64,000 nt of DNA, from contig SMMW01000580.1 in the NCBI GenBank assembly GCA_004794655.1, positions 55,833 through 119,832 of the forward strand, written 5' to 3'. Positions 1 through 11,885 of this stretch are shown one piece after another. The stretch comes from Marisa cornuarietis (lineage: Eukaryota; Mollusca; Gastropoda; Architaenioglossa; Ampullariidae). Position 1 is the first letter of the stretch. Each line of letters starts with the position of its first letter. The notes below the pieces were generated by a model. That model had not been told where the DNA came from and made no database searches. It was given only the letters and a program-made list of their open reading frames with translations. The translations under genes and the position numbers were made by a program.

Positions 1-860
1 AGTCGTGTGTTTACACAAACATTGCATTGTGGTGGGCATCTTTAATTAAAAGCAGCTTTATAATGTCTCATGCGCTTGTTTGACATCCCGTACACATCAT
101 AGGAGACTAGTGTGAACTTTGACCAGCGATTGTCAGGGACCTTCTCTTGTAGGTGGGTGGTGGTGGGTGGCGCTCTTTCTCTTGGCCGTTGACACCCACA
201 ACCGATGGCCCACGTCCTCGCTTTCCACCCTGTTTGATTTTTTGTCATGGGTTGATGCTGTTACTGACAGCCTAATCGTTTATTGCTGGTGGTTTTATTA
301 TTTTTTCTTTAATGAGATGAACATTTTACGGAATGAAATTTCAGGGTGTGTGCGTGTGTGTGGCTAAGTGTGGAGATGACGGCAGATTCTTGGATAATTA
401 TGCAGGTAACACTAGTAAGAGGACTTTTGTAGTTTTTCTACAATCGTTTCAGACCTGTGTCTTTGTCCAAACCATGGCACCCTTACCCCCACCCCACCAA
501 CACACACACACACACAACTTTTTCAATTGCTGTGCCCGTTTGAAGGAATGAATGGACTTATATGATGACAGATGTGTTTGAGCGTAAAACTTTGTTTCTG
601 TTGTGTACAAGTCAAAAGAAGTGTTTGAATAATTTCTTCTGTAAATTCCATGAGCTACCACCCTCTTCCCATCGAGGGGAGGTAAGTGCCTATAAATCTG
701 TATTATTGGTATTACAATACATCTGGTTTCTAGGCACAATGGTTTATGAGGTACTTGAGATATTCCTTAATGTACTAAACGAAAAAATATGAGTCTCTCG
801 TTCTCGTGAGCTACACATCACTTTCAGTCACAAACCCTGGGCTTTTGCACTGGGCGTACT
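1..860. other. Non-coding flank, no gene seen
   Basis: I see no supportable gene here. The open frames are short, overlap on both strands and lack recognisable domains. The only visible structure is a short CA run near 499-516 and scattered T-rich tracts. Confidence 0.6.
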
Positions 861-871
861 CATTATACAAA

Positions 872-1258
872 CCTGATGACACCAGTTGTACAGACTTGAT
901 GATGACACCAGCTGTACAGACTTGATGATGACACCAGTTGTACAGACATGATGATGACACCAGTTGTACAGACTTGATGATGACACCAGTTGTACAGACT
1001 TGATGATGACACCAGTTGTACAGACTTGATGACACCAGTTGTACAGACTTGATGATGACACCAGTTGTAAGACTTGATGACACCGGTTGTACAGACTTGA
1101 TGATGACACCAGTTGTACAGACTTGATGACACCAGTTGTACAGACTTGATGATGACACCAGTTGTACAGACTTGATGACACCAGTTGTACAGACTTGATG
1201 ATGACACCAGTTGTACAGACTTGACGATGACACCAGTTGTACAGACATGATGACACTA
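872..1258. repeat. Minisatellite, 23/26-bp unit, about 15 copies
   Basis: A unit built around GACACCAGTTGTACAGACTT is repeated about 15 times. Copies with one GAT are 23 bp and copies with two GATs are 26 bp, so units differ by one codon-length triplet. One copy has lost two bases (TTGTAAGAC). Long open frames on the minus strand in several phases (811-1392) come only from this periodicity and are not genes. Confidence 0.95.
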
Positions 1259-1469
1259 GTGAAAGGAAGGGGCAAAGGGAGAGAGAGGTAGGCGAGGGGG
1301 TTGGGAGGCGAATAACGAAGCATATTCCTTTCATGGTCGTTCGTCATTCCCACCATCTTTCTTTCTTTGTTTCGAGAAGACAAAAGCCTCACACAAGTTG
1401 AACACGTAGCTGCACGCTGTACATTTAATGGAACTAGATTTACTACATGTAACGACCTTTACTAATCTC

Positions 1470-1650
1470 TTTCTTCTCTCCCCCCCCCACCGTCACTGTC
1501 TCACACTCTCACTCTCTCACTCTCTACCATTCTCTGTCTCTCACTACTTTTGCCTGTCTCCCTCTCTCCCCGTCTCTTAGTCTCCATCTCACAGTCTCTC
1601 TCTCTCTCTCTTCACACACACACTCTGTTCTCTCCCTGTCTCTATTCTTC
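1470..1650. repeat. Pyrimidine-rich low-complexity (CT)n tract
   Basis: Imperfect CT/TCTC runs with a C9 run and a short CA run, without coding potential. The flanks at 1260-1470 and 1650-2440 hold nothing I can assign. Confidence 0.8.
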
Positions 1651-2504
1651 GTTTTTCACCTGTGGATGGTGAGACAGTTTGAGGTATGAACTACACTGTG
1701 GAGTTTTTACACAAGTAGGTATGCTGATGAGTTTCTAAACAGACGAGGCGTTAGGGAAAAAACTGAAGGTTTTTGGCATAAGAGTATTTCTTGGACACAT
1801 CTTCCGATGAGTTTCACCTTGCACTGGCAGCCTGCCATACCTGCATCCAAACCTACGACTTTTTTCGAAATTGTTTGTTTGTGTTTGTTTCGAGTAGATA
1901 AGTTTTACAGCTACAGGAGAGATATTTACGAGGGCAAATGTAAACACATTCAATGATTACCTTAATTATTTCTGCCCTATCAATGTCTCATCTCAGTAGC
2001 AAACACATGTTTTCACACGGGCTAAAACTCGGTAAAGGGGTAGCGGAGCGTACAAGGCTCTAGTCTGATGGTAGGAAAAGATCTTTCTTCACCCAATAAA
2101 CCAATGAATGAAGACAGGTCAGGCTGAGAAGCAGGCAGGCAGACAGACAGACTGGTAAGCATACAGACAGCTGGTGAGTCAAACAGACCGAAAGAGGATC
2201 AGTAAGCAGACAAGAGGGTCAGACAGGTGTAGAGAAACTTTGACAAATACATTTATTAGACAAATACAAGATGGAAAGCAACGTAGGCGCGCTGGGAGAC
2301 TGTTGAGAGTGAAATGATGGTTAGAAGATGACGAAGGTCGCTACGGCAAGTAGGCAGCGGGTTAGTGACAACCATGTCATCTTCCAAACAAAAAGTAGCC
2401 GAACTCTTGTGGTTGGCAGTCGTGATGCCGTACAACATCCTTGTGGACACGTGCAGATCATGGGTTAGATACAGAAAGCGGAGCAGACAGGCTTTTGTGG
2501 TATT

Positions 2505-2815
2505 TTAACAAACTGAGGGAGGTAGTCCCCTTACCTTTTACCTCGCTGGGGAGTGCAGTGCTAGAGGACTTGGCAGGCCTCCTGCCTCCTGGGCACCTAC
2601 AGCAAGAGACCACGACAGGAAAAGATGGCACCAGCAACAGTAGACAACACCTACGGCGTCACGGAGCAATGATCTTGCTCCCAAACCTCCTCTTCCCCCT
2701 CCTCTAATCCCCATATTCCCCCAGATCCCTCGCTCCCCCCCCCCATAATTACAGAGTGAAATCGCCTTTAGATGGAACCGCGGTTCTCTCCCAAAATCAA
2801 CAACAACAAAGTGTT
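2505..2815 (+). mobile_element. 3' fragment of an I-type LINE (same family as 58-64 kb)
   Basis: This stretch aligns by eye with the 3' end of the LINE at the right edge of the window. Shared landmarks in the same order are GCTTGGCAGGCCT/GACTTGGCAGGCCT, GGCACCA(G/A)CA.CAGTA, ACAACACCT.CG, a C-rich tract, GAAATCGCCTTT..(G)TGGAA, and a terminal run of CAA triplets. It is a 5'-truncated or 3'-UTR-only copy. No coding sequence remains. Confidence 0.7.
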
Positions 2816-2821
2816 TGAGGC

Positions 2822-3012
2822 CTCACTTTTCTCAGCGCCAACTTTTTGTGAGGTCGATGTCCGTCTCTTTTCCCTCACCTCCCCCAAACCCTCTGTAGAG
2901 TCAGGTACCTATTCCTGAAAAATGGGTGAACTTTCGCTTCACAAGAATCGAACCGGCGTGTTCCGAGTTGAAACGTCAGTTCTCTAACCACTCGGGTGTC
3001 TGCTCTCGTTGA
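2822..3012 (-). mobile_element. tRNA-derived SINE, copy 1
   Basis: Read on the minus strand, the head carries a Pol III A-box-like segment (CCGAGTGGTTAGAGAAC) followed about 30 bases later by a B box (CCGGTTCGATTC). The body ends in GAAAAGTGAG. The body shares order and wording with a second minus-strand copy at 54318-54515, including AGAGGGTTTGGGG, CTCACAAAAA and GC(T/G)..GAGAAAAGTGAG. It directly abuts the CAA tail of the LINE fragment at 2505-2815. Confidence 0.65.
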
Positions 3013-3420
3013 GATTAAAAATCACTTACACATGCACGCGCGTGCGCGCGACACAGTCTAAGTGGCAGGGAGCCAAAGAGATGTCACTAAGACATTTTAT
3101 TCCGCATTTAGCAGCTTAAGCACCTTAACGTGACAGGCAAGATACAGACGGGGGGGGTGGGGGGGTGCGGGGGAGAAGGGTTGAAACGATGAAAGCTTCA
3201 CCAAGATGTCAGGGATATTAGAAACTAGCGCCCTCCGCTACTGCTATTGGAGAAGTGCAGTGAGAGAGATTAGACATCATCTCTGTAGCAAGTGGCCTGG
3301 CGTGCTGCAGTCCCGCTCTGATAAAAGATGCGGCCAGCTGCTTGCAGTTTTTATCATTCGTGTCGGTGTGTCAACAGTAATTCGTGTCATCCGTGTCCCT
3401 GACTCTAACGTTACAAGTCA

Positions 3421-3660
3421 TTAGTGTCATCAGTGTGTCAGTCTCTGACATTACAAGTCATTAGTGTCATCAGTGTGTCAGTCTCTGACATTACAAGTCA
3501 TTAGTGTCATCAGTGTGTCAGTCTCTGACATTACAAGTCATTAGTGTCATCAGTGTGTCAGTCTCTGACATTACAATTCGTTAGTGTCATCAGTGTGTCA
3601 GTCTCTGACATTACAATTCGTTAGTGTCATCAGTGTGTCAGTCTCTGACATTACAAGTCA
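3421..3660. repeat. 40-bp tandem repeat, six exact-length copies
   Basis: Six head-to-tail copies of a 40-bp unit containing TTAGTGTCATCAGTGTGTCA, with a partial copy on the left at about 3399. Copies 4 and 5 share the variant end ATTCG, while the others end GTCA. Otherwise the copies are identical, which indicates recent amplification. Confidence 0.95.
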
Positions 3661-5367
3661 TTAATGTCACTCTGTGGTCCTTTGAGGTCGTTGTCACTGT
3701 TGTGTCCTGGTGTTGTCAGACGTGTCTGATGTGTCATCGATGTTCCCCAGTAGTGCAGGCTGTGTCATTAGTTCCCTCCTGACATCATGCACCTCATGTG
3801 CATCCTCCACCGTCTAAGTTCTCAGGATTTCTTTTTTGTTGGGGTTGTGGGGGGGAGTTCTCTTTTATTTCTCGTTGTGTCCCCCGTATCATTGTTCATG
3901 TCTTGAGAGATGTACTGTGTATTTTACAACCAAAATGTGCCCAAGAAAACTGCAAAGACAAATTCTTCGTGTTCTTCGATTGTGTTTAGTTTATATATCA
4001 ACGCTGGTAAAACACAGTTCACGGCCTTTTTTCGAACACAACCTGTGGACAGTCATTATCAGTGTTTATGATGTTTATGATCACTCGCACCAAGGGGGCG
4101 GATCGAGGAGAAGGATCTGTTGTGGCGGAGACGGAGGTACTGTACGTCTGGTTTATTTCCCGGCTGTTAGCTATAGTGTAACTGTAGAGGGACAAGATGG
4201 CTGAGACTGTCCTTGTGTAAAGGTCCAGCTGAGCGCCACTCACGAGGACTAATTTGGCTGCTGACAGTCGGAGAAGAGCGCGGCGATTACAAGGGACTTA
4301 AAACGCATCTGACTTTTTTCCTCGCAGTTATCTTATCCTTTCCGCAGCCGACATTTTGAGATGTTTCTCAGGTCACCATTAAGCTTTTCTTGTTCAGGCA
4401 CCTGGAACGCCGGGCATGCAGCCTGATAGGATGTTGGTAAAATAAACAGATGCTGTCTTTCTGGTGCGCAGACGTCACGCGAGATTTTGTTCTCCTTCGA
4501 GATATCCCGCCCTCTGGGCTCGTCCTCCCAGCCTCTGTTTGATGTGTGGGCGAGATGGGGGGTGGGGGGTGGGGAGACAAAAAGGTGGGCTTATCTCCCC
4601 AAGTGGTGAGTGCCGCTCACCGTTAACACTGGCATTTTCAGGGTCACCTCCCCGTGTGGGGTAGACAACCACACAGTCAAGGGAGCAGGGAGCCAAATGT
4701 CGCAAGACTTTTGTGTAGCGTTAGGTATGTGAGAGTGTGTGTAAAGATATCCCACCCGACACACACACTCACGGTCTCTCTCTCTCTCTGCTCCACAAGT
4801 TCCCTTCATTCCCCACTAATAAAACAAACAAACAAACAAACAAAGAAAACAGAAAGTTTGGGTTTGTTGCGTCATTCAGACTCAGTGTTAGGCAGCATCC
4901 CGCTGCAGCGAAGTCTTTGATCATGTGACTCCCCTTGAGGCGGGTGCCTCCGCCCCAACCCCCCTCCCCACAAAGTGCATCATCCTCCCACCAGCTCCAC
5001 CTCAAATAGCTGACACGGGGGAGTCGTTCACCCCCCTCACCTCACCTCACCTCACCCATCACAACCAGCGTCAGCCTCGCCTGACATGTCACAGTAACCC
5101 TGCGCTGCCTCCCTGGTGTGCAGCCGTCAGATGCGCTCAGCCAAGTAAGTCACATTGTGCACGTGCACACGGGCAGCTAACACATTGTGCAGCAGACGTT
5201 CTCACTGTCATTATCCCATTGACTGGTAGGTAGTGAAGTAACATCATCAGCGTAAGTAAGAAGTCCATAAACAAGACCATAGCAATAGTCAACCCACAAA
5301 AAATTAGTTCGTAACTATAGTTCATTAATTTAGTTAGTTGGTCGACAAGAAAATTATTTTAATAGTT

Positions 5368-5426
<59 letters not shown>

Positions 5427-7722
5427 GCTACAATAAAAGGAAGACATGCAGTCAGTCGTTGATGCAGAGACAGAGACTTGTTTGCTGGATACTGTGATGG
5501 TCGGACTTCAAGGCCAAAAATAGCTACTGATGGATTATTGATAACTGTTAAGAGATGGAAGGTGAGAACTACCACAACCACAACCACCGCCGTCGTTCAT
5601 CTGCATCTCTCGCGCTCTCCCAACCCATCAGTGTTTTTTTTTTTTTTTTTTTTTTGCTGGCAGCCGGTAGGTGGTAGAGTCATGCACATCTCTCTCCATA
5701 ACGGGTGGGTACTGGGAACAGACGAAGGGAAAGCGAAGGCTGCTTCATGCTCTTATCATAAAATAACCAACGTTTAAGTGGCCTACGGCCTCGAGAACAA
5801 GTGTTCGATACATGTTGATATTTACTTTGGTGTGTTTATGTCTTGTGATATCGTCTTGCTACTTGTGTTGATCTCATGTTGATACAAGTGTTGATGTCTC
5901 TGTTGATATCTTGCTGATACTTGCATTGACATGTTGATAAGTGGATGCTGTGTAAATAAATGTTTCAAGCGGCAATGCTACGAGTGAAGAATTGGGAGTA
6001 AAGCAGGTCTGAAACTTGGTATAAGGCTGACTTTGTTATTATGACAAACCAACGACAGAAGACATAGGACACACACTATAGACTCGTACTGTGGCTTGTT
6101 TACCTGGTGTCAACATGTCTGACCAGGTCAGTCGTACTTTCACAGCAAACAAGGCCAAGCTGTGACCTGTTAATAAGGCCATTTCTCCGCTTTGCTGACA
6201 AACTCTCCAGCAGACTGGAGGATAAGCAGCCTCCGTGGCGAGTATAGACAAGGTGGATCTTCTAACATGTTGTGGGAATGGAAAGTAAAAAGAATTAGTC
6301 CACAGACTTGCAGAGATGACAGTTAATCCCACCACATCGTCCACTCCACAGGAAGGAAAACGTTTAAGGCTGCGGAAAGAGAGCTGAGCTGTTTAGGTAC
6401 GGTGAACCCCTTACGCTCCACCGACTTTGACTATTAGTTTTCAAAGTCATGAAGATTGTCTTTGTGAACACGGTCTTTACATTCATCTATATAATCTTCT
6501 TAACCGTTTATTATTCAAACTGTATAATAATTCACTTCTTCAACTTCCAGAATGCACCACAGGGTGAGGGGTCAGAGTTAGATGTGTAAGGAATGGCATG
6601 CAGACAACTCTTGTTTACTTACTCTGTCTGGAAGGCGTTGTGCCCCCTCCTCTCGGCCTCCCCCCCCCCCTCTGTTTCCGCTTCCCTCATCTCCTCCTTT
6701 TGCTCCATGAGGCATCTCACATAATCATTTACAGCTCGTCTTCCTCCCACCACTGTTGTATTCTCCTGGAAGGTTCTTGTTTGATTTTACCAAAAATAAG
6801 CTGCAGTCATAACTGCAGACAACTTGCTGCTCTTTGAGACAGTCGGGTGTCAGCACCGTTATATACATTGTTATGGCATAATGTTGCTTCTATTACCGTG
6901 GACTTTCTTTTCATCCCCCCCTCCCCAGGAGAGAAGTGTGCACGGATTGTGTCAGAGCTGTTCTGGAGACTATTTCTAACTGAGTAGACAATCTTCTGCG
7001 GCTCCACTGTCGTGGAAGTGCATCACGGTCTGATAAACAGTCAAATAAAACCTACACGCGTGCACTCGCATCTTCACACACGCACAAACATACATCAGAA
7101 ACAGCATCAGGGAACTGAAGAAAAAACCAACAGCATGTTGTTGGTAACAGTACCACCAGGTGTTGCTAATTTGGCTGGGAGGAGTGGGGGGAGAGAAAAG
7201 AAGAACGAGGTATGAACAAAGAAGATTGTAGAGCACATCAAAAGGATGGCAGACCGTCTGCTGCCTGGTGTTCGATGCCGGTGATCTCAGACCTGCAAGC
7301 CGCCACTTCCCACCCCCACCCACTACCACCACCACCATCCCCCCCCCCACTGCAGCTATCAGGTGTCGGGAGGTATGCGAGTCTTCACCTTCACTCGCAC
7401 TGGAAGCTCGATCTCGAGGTTTCCCCATAAAGGTCGGGAGAGCAGACTGAAAGATTGCCTCCTTCCGACGGCTGATCGTGCTGCAAACAAACAAGTTTGC
7501 TGTAGCTTGAAAATATTTGTTGGTGAGCGGGTGTACTTTGCAGGCTCAGCTGCTCATGTGATTTGCAGTAAGTTCTCAAAGTTTGTAAAACTAGTTGAAG
7601 CAGCAAACAGCTTCTGACAAGGGCGGGAAAGATGTTCGCGGTCACAATCAAAACAGTTTCTTCTCACAATCACATACATGCGGCATAAAAGAATCAGGAG
7701 CATAATAGATGTTAATACTCCC
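3661..7722. other. Intergenic or intronic DNA without recognised gene
   Basis: No coding exon could be supported. Simple repeats present are CT at about 4779-4792, AAAC at 4822-4846, CA at 5371-5424 and a poly-T near 5633-5655. A degenerate GTTGATA/CTTG-rich stretch lies at 5815-5945. The region may be a long intron of the Tincar-like gene, since that gene lacks its 5' exons in this window. Confidence 0.5.
5371..5424. repeat. (CA)27 microsatellite
   Basis: An uninterrupted CA dinucleotide array of 54 bp. The minus-strand open frame rich in Cys-Val over it is a by-product. Confidence 0.99.
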
Positions 7723-7851
7723 ACAAAGAATGTTACCATGGTGATATCAAAGACTTTGTCACCTGTAGGACTTCACTGTCCACAGTGTCCCTGGACAGTG
7801 AAGTCCTACAGGTGACAAAGTCTTTGATATCACCATGGTAACATTCTTTGT
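7723..7851. repeat. Perfect inverted repeat, 60-bp arms, 9-nt loop
   Basis: Bases 7723-7782 are the exact reverse complement of 7792-7851, separated by the 9-nt loop CAGTGTCCC. Identity stops abruptly at both outer ends. No target-site duplication or transposon terminus is evident. It sits about 115 bp upstream of the splice acceptor at 7966/7967. It could be a foldback element, a recent inverted duplication or a snap-back artefact. Confidence 0.97.
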
Positions 7852-7966
7852 TGTCTTCATCTGTCCCTAGAACTGACCAGCTTGTAACACGGGGTATAGT
7901 GCTTCTCCTCTCACTCCTCCACCTCCTTCTTTTCCAATAATTATTATTATCATAATTATTATTCAG

Positions 7967-10900
7967 ATGCTCTGTGGAGCACCGACTTGGACTTCCTGTT
8001 CAAGGCTGAGCGGGCGCACATGAGTGACATCATGGGGAGCATCAACCTGACCAACCTGGTGACCAACAGCTCGCGAGTGGTGGTGCCCACCCCGAACCCT
8101 CCCTTAGGTGGGTGGGGCAGCGAGACGTCCCTGTCGCTGGCCTTCGTCAACTTCGTGGCGGCGCTGGTGGCCTTCAGCATGCGCTACGCCTCCGTCTTCT
8201 GGTAAGTCACGTGATCCCGGGCGGAATCACGGCGAGGGTACAGGGCATGGAAGGAAGTGGAAGGTTAGGAAGGCGTGGGCTCTAGATGATCAGTAATTTC
8301 AGCTCCTCAGCCGTGATTGGCAGCAGTAGATATCTGTGTACCAAAAGACTCTCTACAAATTAACGTCTTTGATGTAAGTAGGTAACTGTCATGTAACTTA
8401 AATCTTCACATATGACATCATCCACCTTCCATACAGGACAGTGTGAGTCACTGATGAACAGTATCTTGCCAACTGACAGAAAAAGGACGTAAATAACGAA
8501 CACCACGTTGTTAGCCTGTGGCGGATGATTAGCAGAGAGGAACGGGGGGTGTCCAGGCGGGAGACGGAGGAGTTGTCTGGATGATCTGCACCATGTCAGT
8601 GGACTTGCCAAAGACTCGCATGTCAAGCAAAACCTTACGCTGTACATAGTGAGGAGGCCTGGAGGGGGGGGGGCACATGTGGCGGCAAGGGTGATAGCAA
8701 TCATAGGGTGGAGAGAAAGTGTGTGTGTGTGTGTGTGTTCTTGAATGTGTGCGAAACACTGACCCAAGAAGCAGAGGTGAGTGGGGAGACTACTGTACAA
8801 GATGCAAGAAAAGTCAAGAAATACTGAGGATGATGGGGTGGAGGAGGACGAGGCCTGACACGTGGTCGATTATAAAGCACGCGCAGCGAGGAAACGAGGG
8901 GGAAATGGACGTGTTCATTAGGTGCGCGGTAATTGTGCAAAAATGGACGGGCGTTATAGAGAGCGACTGACACTTCACGACTCCACTATAGATCCAGCAA
9001 CATTTTTGGTTTTTATTTTTCTGTTCTTGTTGTTTAAAAAGAGCGTAAGATTTTTTAGAATTGTTTGATTACCTTCATTCTCTGACACTGAAGCAAAATG
9101 TCAGAAGTTAATTGGACCGACGAATTATAAAAAAGTGAGGTTAATATTTGTCTTTAAATGTTTATGGGGTTAACGACTTTGTAAACACGACAAGAGTTGA
9201 AGGTCTACATGTGGGAAACTGAACTTTTTAAGCAGCGTGGTCACTGTGTGTACTGTAAAAATAACCCCACACAGTCACTGTGTGGGCCACAAAGTCAATG
9301 TTTGTTAGACTACAGTAACCACGGGGGTCATCAAGTATGTTTGCTAGGCTACAGTACCCGGGTGGGTCATATGGCAGTAAACAAACTGAATACAAGCAGT
9401 TATCACTACGTCATGCGTTGTCAATGACAGGCTCGCACCAAGAAAGTCAAATTTGAATAGATAACCAAAAGAAAATATCCCTCGACTTACAGACACAGCG
9501 CGGACATAGTATCATTGTGACATGAATCATGTCCGACAGCTGACATAAGTAAGTGCGCTGGTGTTGACGTCTAACATGCACCCCGGGTGTTGCAGGTACA
9601 CAAACAAGGCGCTGACGACGGTTTTCGCCGGGCAGCTGCTGGCCATGACCCTGAACGCCATTTTCGGGTACTGTGGTTACTCGTGTCTGTACAAAGTGTG
9701 CTACAACCGTGACCTGTACATCAACGTCGACCTGTCGCTCGGTTACTCCACCACCACAGCACTCTACATCGTCGGTTCGGCGGTAATGGTGCTGTCGACG
9801 ATGACAGTGTTCGAGTATGGCTCGCACTACTTCGCGGAGAAGTTCCGGCTGGTAGAACGCAAACATCGCAGCAGCTCGGAGAGCTTCGTCAAGCAGGCCG
9901 TGGTGGTCAGCAGCGGTTGCCAGGGCTACGTCCCCCACTCGTGTGCCATGGCGGCGCTGGTGGTCTTCGCAGTCTGCAAAGGGCCGGTAATCTATGAACT
10001 GGTGGCGCTGTACCGGCCAACCTCTGACCGCCTGGTACTGACGGCGCTCGTGTGCGAGGTGTGTTACATGGTGCTGTGGATTGCTCTGTGGTTCGGCTTG
10101 ACCGTCAAGCAGCGATGGCAGTTCCGCATCCTGGACTACGTGCCGCTTGGACAACCGCTTTTTCTCATCCACGACGACCAGGTCGTCAAGAACCCAACCT
10201 TTGACCGGGACGCGGCTGGCGGCGGTGGCGGTGGCGGTGAAGGCAGCCACAGACATAACGGTGTGGAATTAGAGGACCTGTCCTCCCGCTCCAGCCGCCG
10301 CAGTCGCAACGGGGAGTCGCCGCCCGGCTACCTGGAGGCCGTAGACCAGGGGTCAAGGGACGGCACCCCTGACCCTGACCTTCCTCACTCCGACGCTGGC
10401 ACCGAGGACTCGGACAACGCCAACCTGGGTGAGGGTACGGCGGCGGACTGTGGCGCACCCGGTGCTGGGGCCATGCGCAAGGTCAGGCCGGGCCGACGAA
10501 ACGGGGGTCAGCGCGTGACCTTTGACGAGTCGGTGCGCAGTGGCAACTCGGATGGCGCGCAGGACACGTGTGGAGGTGGGGGCGGCGACTTCTTGCTGCG
10601 CCGAGGGGAGGACGGTGCCCCCCGAGTGGTGAACGTGACGGCGGATGTGCACAGCAACGGCAAGGCGGGCGGCGCCACTCATGATGGGGCTGGTGACGCG
10701 GCCAGCAAGACCTGTGGCGTGCGACTGCGGAAACAAGACAGTCTCAACGACAACACGCTGTGCAGGGAGTATCGCAATAGCATCCGCAGCAAATGCGACG
10801 ACCTGTACGCTGTGGTGGACAAGAGTGGAGTGGGAGGACGGGTGGACGTGTCCAACTCGGCCACCCAGACGACGTCGTCCGCCCATGACCCGCTGCCCAC

Positions 10901-11603
10901 GCTGATGTCGTCGTTTAGAGACAAGGTGAAGGAGTCGTCGCGTGCTGCCAACACTTACAAAGAGCAGCACCGCAGCCTGCAGATGGGCAGGTACGGGTCC
11001 CTCGAGAGACAGACCTTAGACTACCCAGGTGCAGCGGCTGCTGGAGGCAGTGGCGGACCAGTGGGTTCAACAGAATCAGCTGGGAAACGACGCGGAATTG
11101 TGGAAGGTGAACTGGGAGAAGTCACTCTCAGACTTGACGACTCCTTGGACTCTGGAGTGCGTTCGGGTAAGCGTGGTTCCACCGTCAGTGGAAGTGACGA
11201 TGATGGGCAGCTGCTGCAACTTCACCACGGCCAGTTCCACCAGCACCAGCACCACCCGCTCAACTCTCACAACTTTAGCCTCCCCGACCTCTCGCACGCA
11301 AGTCGCAAACAGCCCAGCACCACGGATGGCAGCACCATTGGCCTGCCCGCCATCACAGAGAACGGACAGCTTCATGCACCCGGGGTGGGGGCTGTTGACA
11401 GACCGCCTTCTGGGCGGCTGGGGGCGGGCAAAGTGGATTACGTGGCGATGAACAAAGACCACGGGTACCCACGTCACCTTCACATCGTGGCCAGGAAGGG
11501 CGAGATTGGGCGAAGGGACTCGGCTAATTACTCCCTCGCCTCCTCCCAGGAAACCTCCTCCAACGAGTCGGAACAGGGGCACGGACTGTGCAGTCAAGTA
11601 TAG
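7967..11603 (+). CDS. tinc: Tincar-like multi-pass membrane protein, last two exons (5' partial)
   Basis: Two coding exons join in frame. Exon 7967-8201 has an acceptor ..TTATTATTCAG and a donor G|GTAAGT. Exon 9596-11603 has an acceptor TGTTGCAG and stops at TAG 11601-11603. Together they encode 746 residues and begin at phase 2, so upstream exons exist. Five hydrophobic segments are visible: SLAFVNFVAALVAF, the segment with TTVFAGQLLAMTLNAIFGY, TALYIVGSAVMVLSTMTVF, MAALVVFAVCKGPVIYELV, and LVCEVCYMVLWIALWFGL followed by TVKQRWQFRI. The YTNKAL start, the ICNGP-like CKGP segment and the (T)(V/I)KQRW motif fit the Tincar family, known in flies from cardiac and eye development. A hydrophilic Gly/Ser/Asp-rich tail of about 450 residues follows and is probably cytoplasmic and disordered. 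It ends CSQV, a class I PDZ-ligand pattern. The family call comes from remembered family features, not a search. Confidence 0.75.
8202..9595 (+). other. Intron of the Tincar-like gene
   Basis: Bounded by donor GTAAGT and acceptor TGTTGCAG. It contains a (GT) run at 8718-8738. A loosely duplicated segment at about 9300-9372 repeats GCTACAGTA-type wording around CGGG(T/G)GGGTCAT. Open frames here have no recognised domain. Confidence 0.7.
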
Positions 11604-11879
11604 TAACCCCTTCCTTTGCACGGCCATGTCCCCAGCCTCCTCGCATGATGACGTGTGACGTTTTGTTTCACGATTTCGTTCAACAGTTGTTGCTGCATCC
11701 GCATGTTTATTCTGTTCCCCACAGTTTGCAAGGAAAGAACGCCTGTCATACATGGTCACATTTTTATATAAAATCAGTTTTTAAAATTACTTAAAGACTC
11801 AGAGATTGCTTTTTTGCTGCGTTTGTTCAGTCTGTCGGTTTCAGACAGCGTTAGAGTTATACTGTCACAGAGGTAATGT

Positions 11880-11885
11880 AATAAA
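11880..11885 (+). terminator. Candidate poly(A) signal of the Tincar-like gene
   Basis: AATAAA lies 277 nt after the stop codon and is the first canonical hexamer downstream. Assignment is by position only. Confidence 0.5.

Noticed and set aside
811..1392. Minus-strand frames of up to 193 codons rich in SVQLVSS/LYNWCHHQ repeats
   Set aside because: They are translations of the 23/26-bp minisatellite in different phases. No start context, domain or unique sequence.
3421..3660. Possible CRISPR-like array
   Set aside because: Repeats are directly adjacent with no unique spacers, and the surrounding genes are eukaryotic and intron-bearing.
9447..10256. 269-codon frame antisense to the Tincar-like exon
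   Set aside because: Shadow of a GC-rich coding exon. The plus strand has the splice sites, membrane segments and family motifs.
10353..10970. 205-codon antisense frame and other frames over the Tincar-like tail
   Set aside because: Low-complexity GC-rich coding sequence gives long open frames in several phases. No independent support.
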